DNA of 64,000 nt, taken from positions 1 to 64,000 of IMG/VR virus record IMGVR_UViG_3300008954_000024. One strand, 5' to 3'. The translations under genes and the position numbers were made by a program. The DNA is from a virus. Positions 46,035 to 57,000 of this stretch are shown here, in pieces. The stretch's first letter is position 1, and every line of letters starts with the position of its first letter. The notes under the pieces were generated by a model. It searched no databases and was not told the DNA's origin. It was given only the letters and a program-made list of their open reading frames with translations.

Positions 46035-46469
46035 ATGTCCTGGCAGCCCCCACGCTCACCTTACAATCTCATTCAAGAGCATCTTTGGCAGGATCCCTGG
46101 AAAATATTTGTCGCATGTATCTTTTGCAACCTAACAAAAAGGGTTGATGCAGAACCGTATATGTGGGAATTTTTTCTAAAATACCCAACTCCACAAGCAG
46201 CGTCGAATGCAAATCTTGAAGATGTCAAGACTATGATACAGCCGCTAGGATTGTCACAGAGACGATCTAAGGCCCTGGTGAGAATGTCTGATGATTACAT
46301 CAACAAGAAGTGGAGGGATAACCCAGAAGTTCTCTACGGGATCGGAAAGTATGCTTCCGATGCTTATCGTATTTTTTGCTTAGGCGATTGGAAAGATGTG
46401 CAACCCAGAGATAATGCCCTAAATGACTATCACACATGGTTAAAAAATCAAACTGCTCAGGTTGCTTAA
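46035..46469 (+). CDS. MBD4-like HhH-GPD DNA glycosylase
   Basis: This 144-residue protein matches the glycosylase domain of MBD4: WKIFVACIFCNLTKRVDAEP, then EFFLKYPTP, IQPLGLSQRRSKALVRMSDDYI, GIGKYASDAYRIF and the catalytic-type segment QPRDNALNDYHTWL with Asp126. MBD4 removes T or U opposite G (products of cytosine or 5-methylcytosine deamination). No Fe-S cysteine cluster of EndoIII/MutY is present and no methyl-binding domain is fused. GGAGATAT is the ribosome site. An Fpg-like gene is nearby, so it is part of a base-excision repair group. Confidence 0.85.
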   Translation: MSWQPPRSPYNLIQEHLWQDPWKIFVACIFCNLTKRVDAEPYMWEFFLKYPTPQAASNANLEDVKTMIQPLGLSQRRSKALVRMSDDYINKKWRDNPEVLYGIGKYASDAYRIFCLGDWKDVQPRDNALNDYHTWLKNQTAQVA

Positions 46470-46488
46470 ACATGCATTAGATGAGATG

Positions 46489-47148
46489 CTATGATTCGAA
46501 CTTTCGTAATCGAGCGATACTATCAATAATAGTGACATAGGTTTGATGAGTGACCCAGTCGCCAGCATTAATATAAGTCTTAATATGTTGATCTTCGTCC
46601 ACCCATATTAACGCTTCAGGATTATGGGTGTGTCCCATTATAAAGACATCCACATCTTCATTGTGCCTAAGCACATGAATGACGCTTCGTAATTTGTGAC
46701 GCTTAATCTGAATTCCTGTCCACCATGTAGTAAAGTCAAACTTAAATGTGAATTCAAGAATGTTCTGGATGACAGACAGAAGTGTTACAAAGAGCTTATT
46801 ATGCAGTGCACCTTTGGTGTACTCATCACCGTGCTCTATTCTAAATTTTCTGCCTCCTTCTTCAAACTCATATTTTTTGACAAAGTTAATGCCAAAAAGG
46901 TTGTCTCCTATTAGACCGACTAAGCTTTCATCGTGATTTCCGACTACATAGATGATCTCTTTCTGATAATCGATTGTTTCTAGAATCTTTTTACACCGAT
47001 TGGTAAAGACCGGGATTTTTATGAAATCAATAATGTCTCCGGCTAGAATAAGCTGATCATAGCTTTCACTTGTTAAAAAGCTTAATAGCTCACTTGATTT
47101 GTAGAATTGACTGCCTATGTGTGTATCGGAAATGATTACTCTTTTCAT
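46489..47148 (-). CDS. Metallophosphoesterase
   Basis: This 219-residue protein carries all the calcineurin-like metal motifs: SDTHIG (about residues 7-12), LAGDIIDF, VGNHDE, EHGDEY and MGHTHNP. These bind two metal ions. The sequence resembles UDP-2,3-diacylglucosamine diphosphatase (LpxH-like) proteins, but the substrate is uncertain. It is the only gene on the - strand in the window, with convergent and divergent neighbours (MBD4-like upstream on +, Fpg downstream on +). This suggests an acquired gene with its own promoter. Confidence 0.85.
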   Translation of the reverse strand: MKRVIISDTHIGSQFYKSSELLSFLTSESYDQLILAGDIIDFIKIPVFTNRCKKILETIDYQKEIIYVVGNHDESLVGLIGDNLFGINFVKKYEFEEGGRKFRIEHGDEYTKGALHNKLFVTLLSVIQNILEFTFKFDFTTWWTGIQIKRHKLRSVIHVLRHNEDVDVFIMGHTHNPEALIWVDEDQHIKTYINAGDWVTHQTYVTIIDSIARLRKFES

Positions 47149-47193
47149 TTGAACACTTTGAATTTAAGTGGTAACATTTCTACAGGGGTTTTT
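47149..47193. promoter_or_regulatory. Divergent promoter region
   Basis: These 45 bases lie between the divergent starts of the metallophosphoesterase (- strand, ATG complement at 47148) and the Fpg-like gene (+ strand, ATG at 47194). They must hold the promoter of at least the - strand gene. AGGGG at 47184 is the Fpg ribosome site. No clear -35 or -10 box was fixed by eye. Confidence 0.4.
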
Positions 47194-48000
47194 ATGCCAG
47201 AGGGTCCAGAAGTTAGACATATCGTTGACGCTTTATCAGAGAGGCTCACAGAAAAATGTTTACTTAAGATTGATTTGTTAAGTGGAAGATACACAAGGCA
47301 CGGCCCTCCAGAGGGATCATTTGATCTTATCAAAAATTTACCAAGAATGATAACTTCTGTTGAATGTCATGGAAAATTTATTTACTTTAAGCTAGATGAA
47401 GGCTGGAGCATCTGGAGCACATTGGGAATGTCAGGTACATGGCAGTCAGGGGCGACGAAACATAGTAGGGTTAAATTAACCATTGAAGATGATGAGATCT
47501 TCTTTAATGATATGCGTAACTTTGGAACACTAAGGTTTGTAAAAGGTCATGACTACTTGTGTCGCAAGCTCACAAAGCTAGGCCCAGATATGCTATCACA
47601 AGATATAACTGATTTTGAATTTAAAAATGCTCTAAGAAAAAGAAAGAATAAAACTATTGTCCAGGCAGTAATGGATCAATCTGTGATCGCAGGGGTTGGA
47701 AATTATCTAAAAGCAGAATCACTATATATGGCCAGAATTTCTCCCCATAGACTTTGTAGTAGTCTTAGTGATCGAGAGATTTCTGCTTTAAATAAAAGCA
47801 TAAAATCAACTATCCGTGAGTCTTATAGGACTGGCGGTGCAACTATTTCCACATATCAAGATTTTGATGGAAATTCTGGCAAATACACTAGAAGATTTGC
47901 TGTTTATAATCAGGATGTTGATCCAATCGGTAATCAAGTAATCAAGGAAAGAACTTCTGACGGAAGAACTACACACTGGGTTCCCGAGGTTCAAAATTAG
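47194..48000 (+). CDS. Fpg/Nei-type DNA glycosylase, zincless
   Basis: This 268-residue protein starts at the ATG at 47194 since the family needs MPEGPEV at its end (Pro2 is the catalytic amine and Glu3 assists). Further motifs are HGKFIYFKLDEG, STLGMSGTW and GVGNYLKAESLY. The C-terminal region, where bacterial Fpg has a Cys4 zinc finger, reads FAVYNQDVDPIGNQV then TSDGRTTHWVPEVQ with no cysteines, so it has a zincless finger like some plant, fungal and viral members. It removes oxidised purines or pyrimidines and nicks the strand. Confidence 0.9.
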   Translation: MPEGPEVRHIVDALSERLTEKCLLKIDLLSGRYTRHGPPEGSFDLIKNLPRMITSVECHGKFIYFKLDEGWSIWSTLGMSGTWQSGATKHSRVKLTIEDDEIFFNDMRNFGTLRFVKGHDYLCRKLTKLGPDMLSQDITDFEFKNALRKRKNKTIVQAVMDQSVIAGVGNYLKAESLYMARISPHRLCSSLSDREISALNKSIKSTIRESYRTGGATISTYQDFDGNSGKYTRRFAVYNQDVDPIGNQVIKERTSDGRTTHWVPEVQN

Positions 48001-48009
48001 GAGAAAGAC

Positions 48010-48258
48010 GTGGAAGAATATAAACTTTCAGATGAGGTAATAGGCCAGGTGGCAAAGCTGGTGCAACTAGCTATTATCACCGGAACAGACGTGATTGATC
48101 ATCTTAGAATGATTAGAGTGACAAGCTCTGAACTAGATGACAGCACACTAGTGTTAACACCTGAGTACAGAGAAGTTTCTGAGAATCAAGTGTCACAATT
48201 GCTAGAAGAGGTTTCACAAATTCAGGATGCCGAGGAAGATGAAAGACAGGCTGATTAG
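48010..48258 (+). CDS. Small acidic protein, unknown
   Basis: This 82-residue protein begins at a GTG at 48010, 9 bases after the Fpg-like gene. It looks helical with an acidic C-terminus (EEVSQIQDAEEDERQAD). The family is not recognised. It may be a regulator or a partner of the neighbouring nucleotide or repair enzymes. Confidence 0.6.
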   Translation: MEEYKLSDEVIGQVAKLVQLAIITGTDVIDHLRMIRVTSSELDDSTLVLTPEYREVSENQVSQLLEEVSQIQDAEEDERQAD

Positions 48259-48259
48259 C

Positions 48260-48613
48260 ATGTTTGAGCTTCGGAAGTCATTCATGCAGGAATTGAGAAA
48301 AAGCTTCCCAGAAGCATATCCAGAATTGCCGATTGATCTAAAGAAAAAAGAAAATCAGCAGCTTTGTCGTGATATGGCACTGCGCGGTGTAGAGGAAATG
48401 TTTGAGGCTTTGCAGCATTTGAAAAACTGGAAACCACATCGGGTTACAAATATCGAAGAATTCGATGATAGGGAGTTCCTGGAAGAGATAGTTGATGCTT
48501 TCAATTATTTTTTCTCACTGATAATCCTTGCCGGCTATGATGCAGATGATCTATACAAGGCTTATGTTTTAAAAGATGAAATAATCCACAGTAGATTAAA
48601 AGACGGATATTAG
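48260..48613 (+). CDS. All-alpha NTP pyrophosphatase-like protein
   Basis: This 117-residue protein starts at the ATG at 48260 with ACAGG upstream. Earlier ATGs at 48227 and 48239 would overlap the previous gene and have poorer ribosome sites. ALRGVEEMFEALQHLKNW and EFLEEIVDAFNYFFSLI carry the two acidic helices (E..E and E..D) that bind metal in dimeric dUTPase/MazG-type enzymes. It probably hydrolyses a (deoxy)nucleoside triphosphate such as dUTP. The next gene has a second, related N-terminal domain. Confidence 0.65.
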   Translation: MFELRKSFMQELRKSFPEAYPELPIDLKKKENQQLCRDMALRGVEEMFEALQHLKNWKPHRVTNIEEFDDREFLEEIVDAFNYFFSLIILAGYDADDLYKAYVLKDEIIHSRLKDGY

Positions 48614-48614
48614 A

Positions 48615-49556
48615 TTGTCAACCATCGACGACCTTTTTAGTAGACAGAGAGTTTTTAATGATCTGTTCTACAGCTCTGACAAGCTTTCAGAGAAGCAGAA
48701 AGAAGAGATTACAAAGTCTTTTTCTCTAGCATTGCACGCAGAGGTTTCTTCTCTAGTGTCTGGGCTAAACTATAAAGATCACACTAGTGAAATCGTACCT
48801 GTCAATAAAACGAAAATTCTGTATGAGTCTGTTGATGTATTTCGATATATTTTGGCTATCTTGAATCTGTGGGACATTTCGAGTGATCAGTTTGTCTCTG
48901 CGTTTCATGACAAAGACCTCTTTTTGCACACCCGTTATCAATCATCTAAGAGCCAATGGGAGGGCCAAGAGGTAATAATTCTTGACTTGGACGATGTCAT
49001 AATAGAATTCAGATCGGGATTTATAGAGTGGTTGGAGAAAAATCATAATCTTAAGATCGATAGAAATTCTTCTGAATACTATACAACATCAGAGGTAAAA
49101 GCAGCTGGGTTAAATCCGGAAAAGGTCTTTTTTGACTTCATCAGAGAAAGAGAATTACGCAATCTGGCACCAAACAAGAAGATGATCTCTGCTATAAATC
49201 AGATTAAAGATGCAGGATATTGGGTACATATACTGACTGCCCGTCCTAATGAAAATTTGCTTTGTTGTTATGATACTTTTCACTGGATAAATGAGTCGGG
49301 CTTGCAGTATGATAGAATTAGCTTTAGCTCTGAAAAGTATAGATGGCTCACACAGTCAGATTATTTTGATTCTGGAAAAGTCGTCTGTGCAATCGATGAT
49401 TCAGCAAAGCATGCAGCTGAGTATGCAAAGCACGGTATTCATGTCTATTCTCCAAGAACATCATATAACACTGAACTAGAGGGTCGCGAAAACATATCAA
49501 TGTATGATGACTCAAAAGATTTTTTACGACTCTTTTTAAATAAACATTCTCTCTAA
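48615..49556 (+). CDS. NTP pyrophosphatase-like domain fused to HAD phosphatase
   Basis: This 313-residue protein begins at a TTG. Residues 1-105 look like a second all-alpha domain (ALHAEVSSLVSG and LYESVDVFRYILAIL with E..E and E..D helices). Residues 118-313 form a HAD phosphatase with ILDLDDVIIEF (Asp124 and Asp126), a conserved Thr in ILTARPNEN, and DSAKH and ID near the end, like 5'(3')-deoxynucleotidases. The fusion suggests stepwise hydrolysis of an NTP to a nucleoside. It follows the previous NTPase gene by one base. Confidence 0.7.
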   Translation: MSTIDDLFSRQRVFNDLFYSSDKLSEKQKEEITKSFSLALHAEVSSLVSGLNYKDHTSEIVPVNKTKILYESVDVFRYILAILNLWDISSDQFVSAFHDKDLFLHTRYQSSKSQWEGQEVIILDLDDVIIEFRSGFIEWLEKNHNLKIDRNSSEYYTTSEVKAAGLNPEKVFFDFIRERELRNLAPNKKMISAINQIKDAGYWVHILTARPNENLLCCYDTFHWINESGLQYDRISFSSEKYRWLTQSDYFDSGKVVCAIDDSAKHAAEYAKHGIHVYSPRTSYNTELEGRENISMYDDSKDFLRLFLNKHSL

Positions 49557-49586
49557 CAGCATAAAATTACTACAAAGGATTCTCAT

Positions 49587-50567
49587 ATGCCACAAGATAA
49601 AAACCTTGAACCTGTAAAATTGCCAATGGCGCTTCGATTTGATGAAGATCCAACAACGCAATTCTTAAATGATCTCGATGCACTAGATATTGAGCTTGTA
49701 GATCACCCAACTCCCCAGCAGATGAGAGATGTCGCGTGGAGATTTGTGAAGGCAACGTGGGCGGATCAACCAGACTACACAAACCCTTCAGGAGCTTCAC
49801 AGCTAGAGCTTAGTGAAAATCTCGAGGATGTGCTTTGCTTTCGTGCATTGCCGACACCAATGGAGATCTTCAGCTTTACCTTTAAGTTTGCCGGCATTGA
49901 TTTGCAGACCGTGACTCATCTAATTCGACATCGAGCTGGATCTTTTGCTGCACAGTGTACAGGTGATAGATTCTTGCATCATGAGCCATGCCTTGTTCCT
50001 TCTTCAGTTGAAAATAGTCCTGAGCTTTATCGTCGATGGAAGCGTCATGTTGACGATGCCAAGCAGCTCTATGCCGACATGGTTGATACCAATCAGATTT
50101 CCATGATGGATGCTCGTACAATCTTGCCAAAGTGTTTGTCAACATTTTATTACGGAAGGTTTAATCTAAAGGATATTATCGGGCTTGTTAAGCAGCGGGC
50201 TGATAAGCAAATTCAGCCTGCAGTTGATAATCTCATTGCAGCGAAAATGGCTCTTGAAATTATCAAGGTCCTCCCTGAAGCTAGTGCTGTTATTGGTACA
50301 AAAGCACTGACAGGTCCTGCCTGGCATTATATTAGAAATCTGAGATCTGGAACAGGTACAAATTTATACTGGCCTGATTCTGATAGTGATAAGCACATAG
50401 AATATCATCCAAATGATACAATCTATCAGGCACATCGATATGACCTAAATGGAACAAATCCGCCCGTTGAGGAGTCTGAGGGAAACACAAAGTTTCGTCA
50501 GATTTGGAATGGACTGATAGATGAAATTACTAATCTTGAAACAGCCTATAAGAATACAAAGGAATAA
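49587..50567 (+). CDS. ThyX-like flavin-dependent thymidylate synthase
   Basis: This 326-residue protein has HLIRHRAGSFAAQCTGDRF (Arg114-His115-Arg116), a form of the ThyX motif RHRxxSxNExSxR with a two-residue longer spacing to the final Arg and Ala in place of the Asn. ThyX makes dTMP from dUMP using FAD and methylene-tetrahydrofolate. The altered motif means the substrate or chemistry may differ. It is longer than typical ThyX (about 220-300). An AAAGGA site precedes the ATG. The deoxyribosyltransferase gene follows by 2 bases. Confidence 0.75.
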   Translation: MPQDKNLEPVKLPMALRFDEDPTTQFLNDLDALDIELVDHPTPQQMRDVAWRFVKATWADQPDYTNPSGASQLELSENLEDVLCFRALPTPMEIFSFTFKFAGIDLQTVTHLIRHRAGSFAAQCTGDRFLHHEPCLVPSSVENSPELYRRWKRHVDDAKQLYADMVDTNQISMMDARTILPKCLSTFYYGRFNLKDIIGLVKQRADKQIQPAVDNLIAAKMALEIIKVLPEASAVIGTKALTGPAWHYIRNLRSGTGTNLYWPDSDSDKHIEYHPNDTIYQAHRYDLNGTNPPVEESEGNTKFRQIWNGLIDEITNLETAYKNTKE

Positions 50568-50569
50568 TA

Positions 50570-51010
50570 ATGAAAGCATATATCGCAAGTTCTTGGTTCA
50601 CACCTGCAGCTTTTGAGGAGGTTGAAACCATCAAAGAGCTATTAACAAAAAATGGCTATGAATATTTTTCACCGAAAGATTTTTTCATCTGTCCTCCAAC
50701 TGCTGATCTGCAAACACAGAAGGATACATTTGAGGGAAATGTAGAGCACATTCTTGGAAATGATTTTGTGATTTGTAATACACGTGACAAGGATATGGGA
50801 AGCATCTTCGAAGCTGGTGTAGCATATCATTCAGATACACCTATTGTATATTTTTGTGCAGGCCTTCCTGGTGGTGCCACATTTAATTTGATGCTCGCAC
50901 AATCAGGCATAAAGGTCTGTACATCATTTCAGGATCTTGATGATTATCTTTCGAGATGCAATGATAGCAATGAGCTTCTCTTTGAACCCTACTATGGATC
51001 AATAGAGTAG
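50570..51010 (+). CDS. Nucleoside 2-deoxyribosyltransferase-like
   Basis: This 146-residue protein begins [11 protein letters not shown], with a central [31 protein letters not shown]. The Asp and Glu residues of that segment match the catalytic and sugar-binding parts of 2-deoxyribosyltransferases (D.G...E.G.A). It moves deoxyribose between bases, a nucleoside salvage step. With ThyX, dUTPase-like and HAD genes upstream it forms a pyrimidine deoxynucleotide group. Confidence 0.75.
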   Translation: MKAYIASSWFTPAAFEEVETIKELLTKNGYEYFSPKDFFICPPTADLQTQKDTFEGNVEHILGNDFVICNTRDKDMGSIFEAGVAYHSDTPIVYFCAGLPGGATFNLMLAQSGIKVCTSFQDLDDYLSRCNDSNELLFEPYYGSIE

Positions 51011-51021
51011 AGGGTACTTTC

Positions 51022-52056
51022 TTGTCTGATTTTTACAGTGTGTTAGGAGTTGACAAGAGTGCATCACAGGATGATATCAAGAAAGTGTATAGAGAGCTAG
51101 CATTAAAATATCATCCTGATAGAAATTCAGATAATCCAGATGCAGAAGCAAAGTTCAAAGAAGCATCTGAGGCATATGAGGTGCTATCTGATCCCGAGAA
51201 AAGAAAGCAATATGATCTGGGAGGTACACGAAATTTTACGACGTTTGCAGATAACCCACATGACATTTTTGAAAGCTTCTTTAAAGACTTTGGATTTGAA
51301 TCTTTCTTTAGCGGGCATAGCCAGCCAGATTCGGGTCCACAAGTAGGCGAGGATGTTGAAATACTGGTGACTATTTCTCTAGAGTCAGCATTTTCAGGCA
51401 TTGAAAAACAGACAACCTATAACAGTTTGATCATATGTGACAAATGTAGCGGTGCGGGCATTAGAGATCCATCTGATGTTCAGACTTGTCCCAACTGTAA
51501 CGGCTCTGGTAAGATGCATCACACTGCTGCTTTTCTAAATATATCAATGACTTGTGGTCACTGCCAGGGTTCCGGAAGTACTATTAAGAATCCGTGCAAG
51601 TCATGTAAGGGCTTGGGAAGAGTTCAAGAGCCTCGAGCGATAAAGTTCACCATTCCTGTAGGAATCATGAGCGGAGAAAGATTAAGAATTCAGAATCTAG
51701 GAAATCATCATCCAGCATCGAATCAGCCAGGTGATCTATACATTAGAGTTGATGTTGTTCCTCATCCTAAGTTTGAGAGAGAGATGAACGATCTACACTG
51801 TCGTAAGCACATCTCGTATCCGCTTGCTGTTCTAGGTGGAACTGTCACTGTTGAGACACTATCAGGTGAAGTTTCTCTTAAGGTGACACCCGGTACACAG
51901 CACGGCACAGTAGTTAAATTGTCTGGAAAGGGAATGAAGAGAGAGGGTGTTATAGGTGATCAAATGGTGCATCTCTGTCTTGAAGTGCCCACTGAAATAA
52001 CCAAACAGGAGAGAGACCTGATTTTGAATTTGAAAAAAATTCAAAAAGAGCAATAA
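51022..52056 (+). CDS. dnaJ: DnaJ co-chaperone
   Basis: This 344-residue protein begins at a TTG at 51022. The J-domain (about 2-66) has [13 protein letters not shown] with the HPD loop. A short Gly/Phe region follows. Four CxxCxGxG motifs form the zinc-binding domain (about 137-200). The C-terminal substrate domains follow (near 205-340). It is a canonical type I DnaJ that stimulates DnaK, encoded 63 bases downstream. Its place among phage genes, not in a bacterial operon, makes it notable. No grpE is seen in the window. Confidence 0.95.
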   Translation: MSDFYSVLGVDKSASQDDIKKVYRELALKYHPDRNSDNPDAEAKFKEASEAYEVLSDPEKRKQYDLGGTRNFTTFADNPHDIFESFFKDFGFESFFSGHSQPDSGPQVGEDVEILVTISLESAFSGIEKQTTYNSLIICDKCSGAGIRDPSDVQTCPNCNGSGKMHHTAAFLNISMTCGHCQGSGSTIKNPCKSCKGLGRVQEPRAIKFTIPVGIMSGERLRIQNLGNHHPASNQPGDLYIRVDVVPHPKFEREMNDLHCRKHISYPLAVLGGTVTVETLSGEVSLKVTPGTQHGTVVKLSGKGMKREGVIGDQMVHLCLEVPTEITKQERDLILNLKKIQKEQ

Positions 52057-52067
52057 AAAGGGTTTTC

Positions 52068-52096
52068 TTTCTAAATTTGGTGTCTACATTTATACT
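52068..52096 (+). promoter_or_regulatory. Weak candidate promoter for dnaK
   Basis: TATACT at 52091 is a good -10 box, with the best -35 at 17 bases upstream (TTTCTA) being weak. AAGGAG lies ahead of the dnaK ATG at 52120. Confidence 0.3.
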
Positions 52097-52116
52097 GTCG
52101 TCATAAGGAGACGTGA

Positions 52117-53985
<1,869 letters not shown>

Positions 53986-54012
53986 ATTTCTCATAACAGG
54001 TATAGAATGTTT

Positions 54013-54051
54013 ATGAAAGGAGTAATGTTTATGCTCCTACCTGGAAGGTAA
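54013..54051 (+). CDS. Possible 12-residue leader peptide before dnaE
   Basis: An ATG at 54013 opens a 12-codon frame (MKGVMFMLLPGR) that ends directly before the polymerase start. AAAGGAG lies within it. It may be translationally coupled to the polymerase, or simply chance. Confidence 0.25.
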   Translation: MKGVMFMLLPGR

Positions 54052-57000
54052 ATGGGAAAATTTAAGAAGAGCTTAGATGGTGTTTGTGGTCCTCCAAAAA
54101 GATTTGTCGGGCTGCATGCTCATGATGGGTCAAGTGTTTATGACGGTCTAGGGTATCCGAATGAGCACATAGACTTTGTTCTTGAAAATGGAATGAATGC
54201 TTTTGCTCTGACAAATCATGGTCACATGAATTCAGCAGCTCATGCTCACAATTATGCAAAGAAGCTAAAATCAAAAGGGCAGCAATATAAGCATGTCTAT
54301 GGTTGCGAATGCTACTTTGTTGATGATCTCGATGAGTGGAGAAATGACTATGAAGCTCACAGAGAGTCAGTGAGACTAGAGCGGGAAGCTAAAAAGCAAC
54401 GTGCTGTGATTGAAAAAGATGATGACAATGAAGGGCTTGTCATCGAAAATGAGAATGAATCTAAATCAGAAAGAGGAACATATCCTGAATGGAAGCGGCG
54501 CTATCACCTTGTCGTGTTGGCAAAAAACTATGTCGGATTACAAAATCTTTTTCGGCTGGTGAAGCGATCATATAAGGAAGGATTTTATCGTTTTCCGAGA
54601 ATTGATTACAAAATGCTAAAAGAGCACTCTGAGGGACTGATTGTGTCAACTGCGTGTGTGGGAGGTAGGCCATCAGGATTAATTTTTCAGCAATTCCCGG
54701 ATGCAAAATTTGATGATCTTACACCTTCTCTCGTTGATGATCCCGCTGTGCTCTCTGCTGTTATGTCAAAGCTTGAGAACATGACGGATCGATTTGTCGA
54801 TGCTGTAGGGCGTGAGAATTTCTTTCTTGAATTGCAATTTAATAAGCTCGAGGCACAAAACTTAGCGAATCGATGTCTAATAGAGCTTTCTAAAAAAACT
54901 GGCGTTCCACTTGTGGCAACAGCTGATTCACATTACTGCAACCCAGACTTATGGGAAGCTCGTGAAATGTATAAACTACTGGGAAGAATGGGATCTCGAG
55001 GGGATGAAATGCCCACTTTACCTGAGAAGGAGGATCTCAAGTGTGAGCTGTATCCAAAAAATGCACAGCAGATGTGGGATGAATTTCGCCACAGCTATGA
55101 TCACTACGACTTTTATGAGGGCAGTGAGGAGCTTGTTAAGTCTGCAATTGAAAGATCGCACGATATTGCATGGGATCAGTGTAAAGAAGTGTGGTTTGAT
55201 GGCGAGGCAAAGCTTCCAAACTTTAGCACGCCTAAAAGCTCTGCATTCACACAGCTTGTTAGGCAGGTAAAAGATGGAATGGTGAAAGATAATTTTCACC
55301 AAGATCCCGAATATGTTGATCGAATTAAGGAAGAGCTTTCTGTTATTAAGGAGCTCGGATTTGAAAATTACTTTCTAACCCTGACAAAAGTATTTGAAAA
55401 GTCTAAGTCCCGTACGCTTCTCGGTCCAGCGAGAGGATCCGGCGGCGGAAGCCTTGTCAATTATGTTCTTGGAATCACACACATAGACCCAATACAATAT
55501 AACTTGCTTTTTGAGAGATTTCTAGGGCTTCACAAAGTGGCGTGGCCTGATATTGACTCTGATGTTGGAGATCGGGATGTCTTAATTGATGTTGCAAGGG
55601 AGCTCTTTGGAGAGGATTCTGTAATTCCGGTGTCAAACTTTAACACACTAAAGCTTAAGTCACTGATTAAAGATGTGTCAAAATTTTTTGGAATACCCTT
55701 TGAAGAAGTGAATGTGCTAACAGGGCCCCTTGAAAGAGAGGTTATGCCGCGTGCAATGGGTGATCATGAGGAAAAGTCAACTTATGTGTTGACACATGAA
55801 GATTGTATGAAGTATAGCGAATCATATCGTCAGTTCATGCAGAAATATCCAAAAATTGCAGAGCACATCCAAACTCTATTTATGGAACCAAGATCAATAG
55901 GGCGCCATGCAGGAGGGGTTCTCGTTTGTCCTGATCTTGAGAGTCACATGCCCGTCATCAAGGTCAGAGGAGAGTTGCAAACACCCTGGTCTGAAGGAAT
56001 GAACTTCAGACATCTAGAAGAAAATGGGTTCTTAAAGTTTGACTTTCTTGGCCTGGCAACTTTAAAGATGGTCGAGGATAGCATTAGACTGATTTTGAGA
56101 AATCAAGGTATTGAAGAACCTACATTCGATCAGATCAATGAATTCTTTGATGCGAATCTAAATAGTCGCTATCATAAGATGGATGATCAGAGTGTCTGGG
56201 AGTACATTTATCACGGCGGTAGGTTTGTCCAGATCTTTCAGTTTACAAATTCTGGAGCCAGGAAGTTCTGTGTGCAAGCTAAACCAAGATCTATTGAGGA
56301 TCTCGCAACCATCACAGCAATTTACAGGCCTGGTCCGCTTGCAGCAAACGTCCACAAAAAGTATGTCGCAGCTGGAAAGTCCCTCGATTCAATCACATAT
56401 GATCACCCAGTTCTTGAGGAAATACTGAAGGAGAGTCGAGGCTTTGTTGTTTTTCAGGAACAGTTTATGCTTATTGCGCAGAAGCTCTGTGGGTTTGACA
56501 AGGGTGCATCTGATAAGATGAGAAAGACTCTTGTGAAGAAGTCACTTGACATGAATGAGAAAAAGGCAAGGGAGCGCATTGAGCTTCGAGAAACATTTGT
56601 GAGGGGTGCAACTGATCTGTCTGGAATGGATGAGAATAAAGCAATTAAGCTATACGAGACAATCGAAGCATTCTCTGCCTATGGGTTTAATAAATCACAT
56701 GCTGTAGCGTACGCTGTTGACTCGTATTACTCAGCATGGCTACATACACATTATGAGAAGGAGTGGCTTGCGACCTGTCTTCAAACATGGAATGGTTCAC
56801 CAAAATTTGGAAAAATTATGGCCGAGATAAAATCACTAGGCTACAAGATTTTACCGCCCGATATTAATACATCCTCAGATGTCTGGGTGTACAGTGAGAA
56901 GAGAAAGGGCTTTGTTCCACCCCTTACAGCGATCAAGGGTGTGGGCAAGTCAGCAGTTCAGGAAATTATGTCCCGACGACCATTCACATGCATAGATCAG

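Noticed and set aside
46035-46469. Endonuclease III with an Fe-S cluster
   Set aside because: No Cys-rich cluster is present at the end, and the sequence fits MBD4 much better.
47107-47193. Longer start for the Fpg-like gene
   Set aside because: The family requires the mature N-terminus to be Pro-Glu (MPEGPEV), and the extension overlaps the divergent gene.
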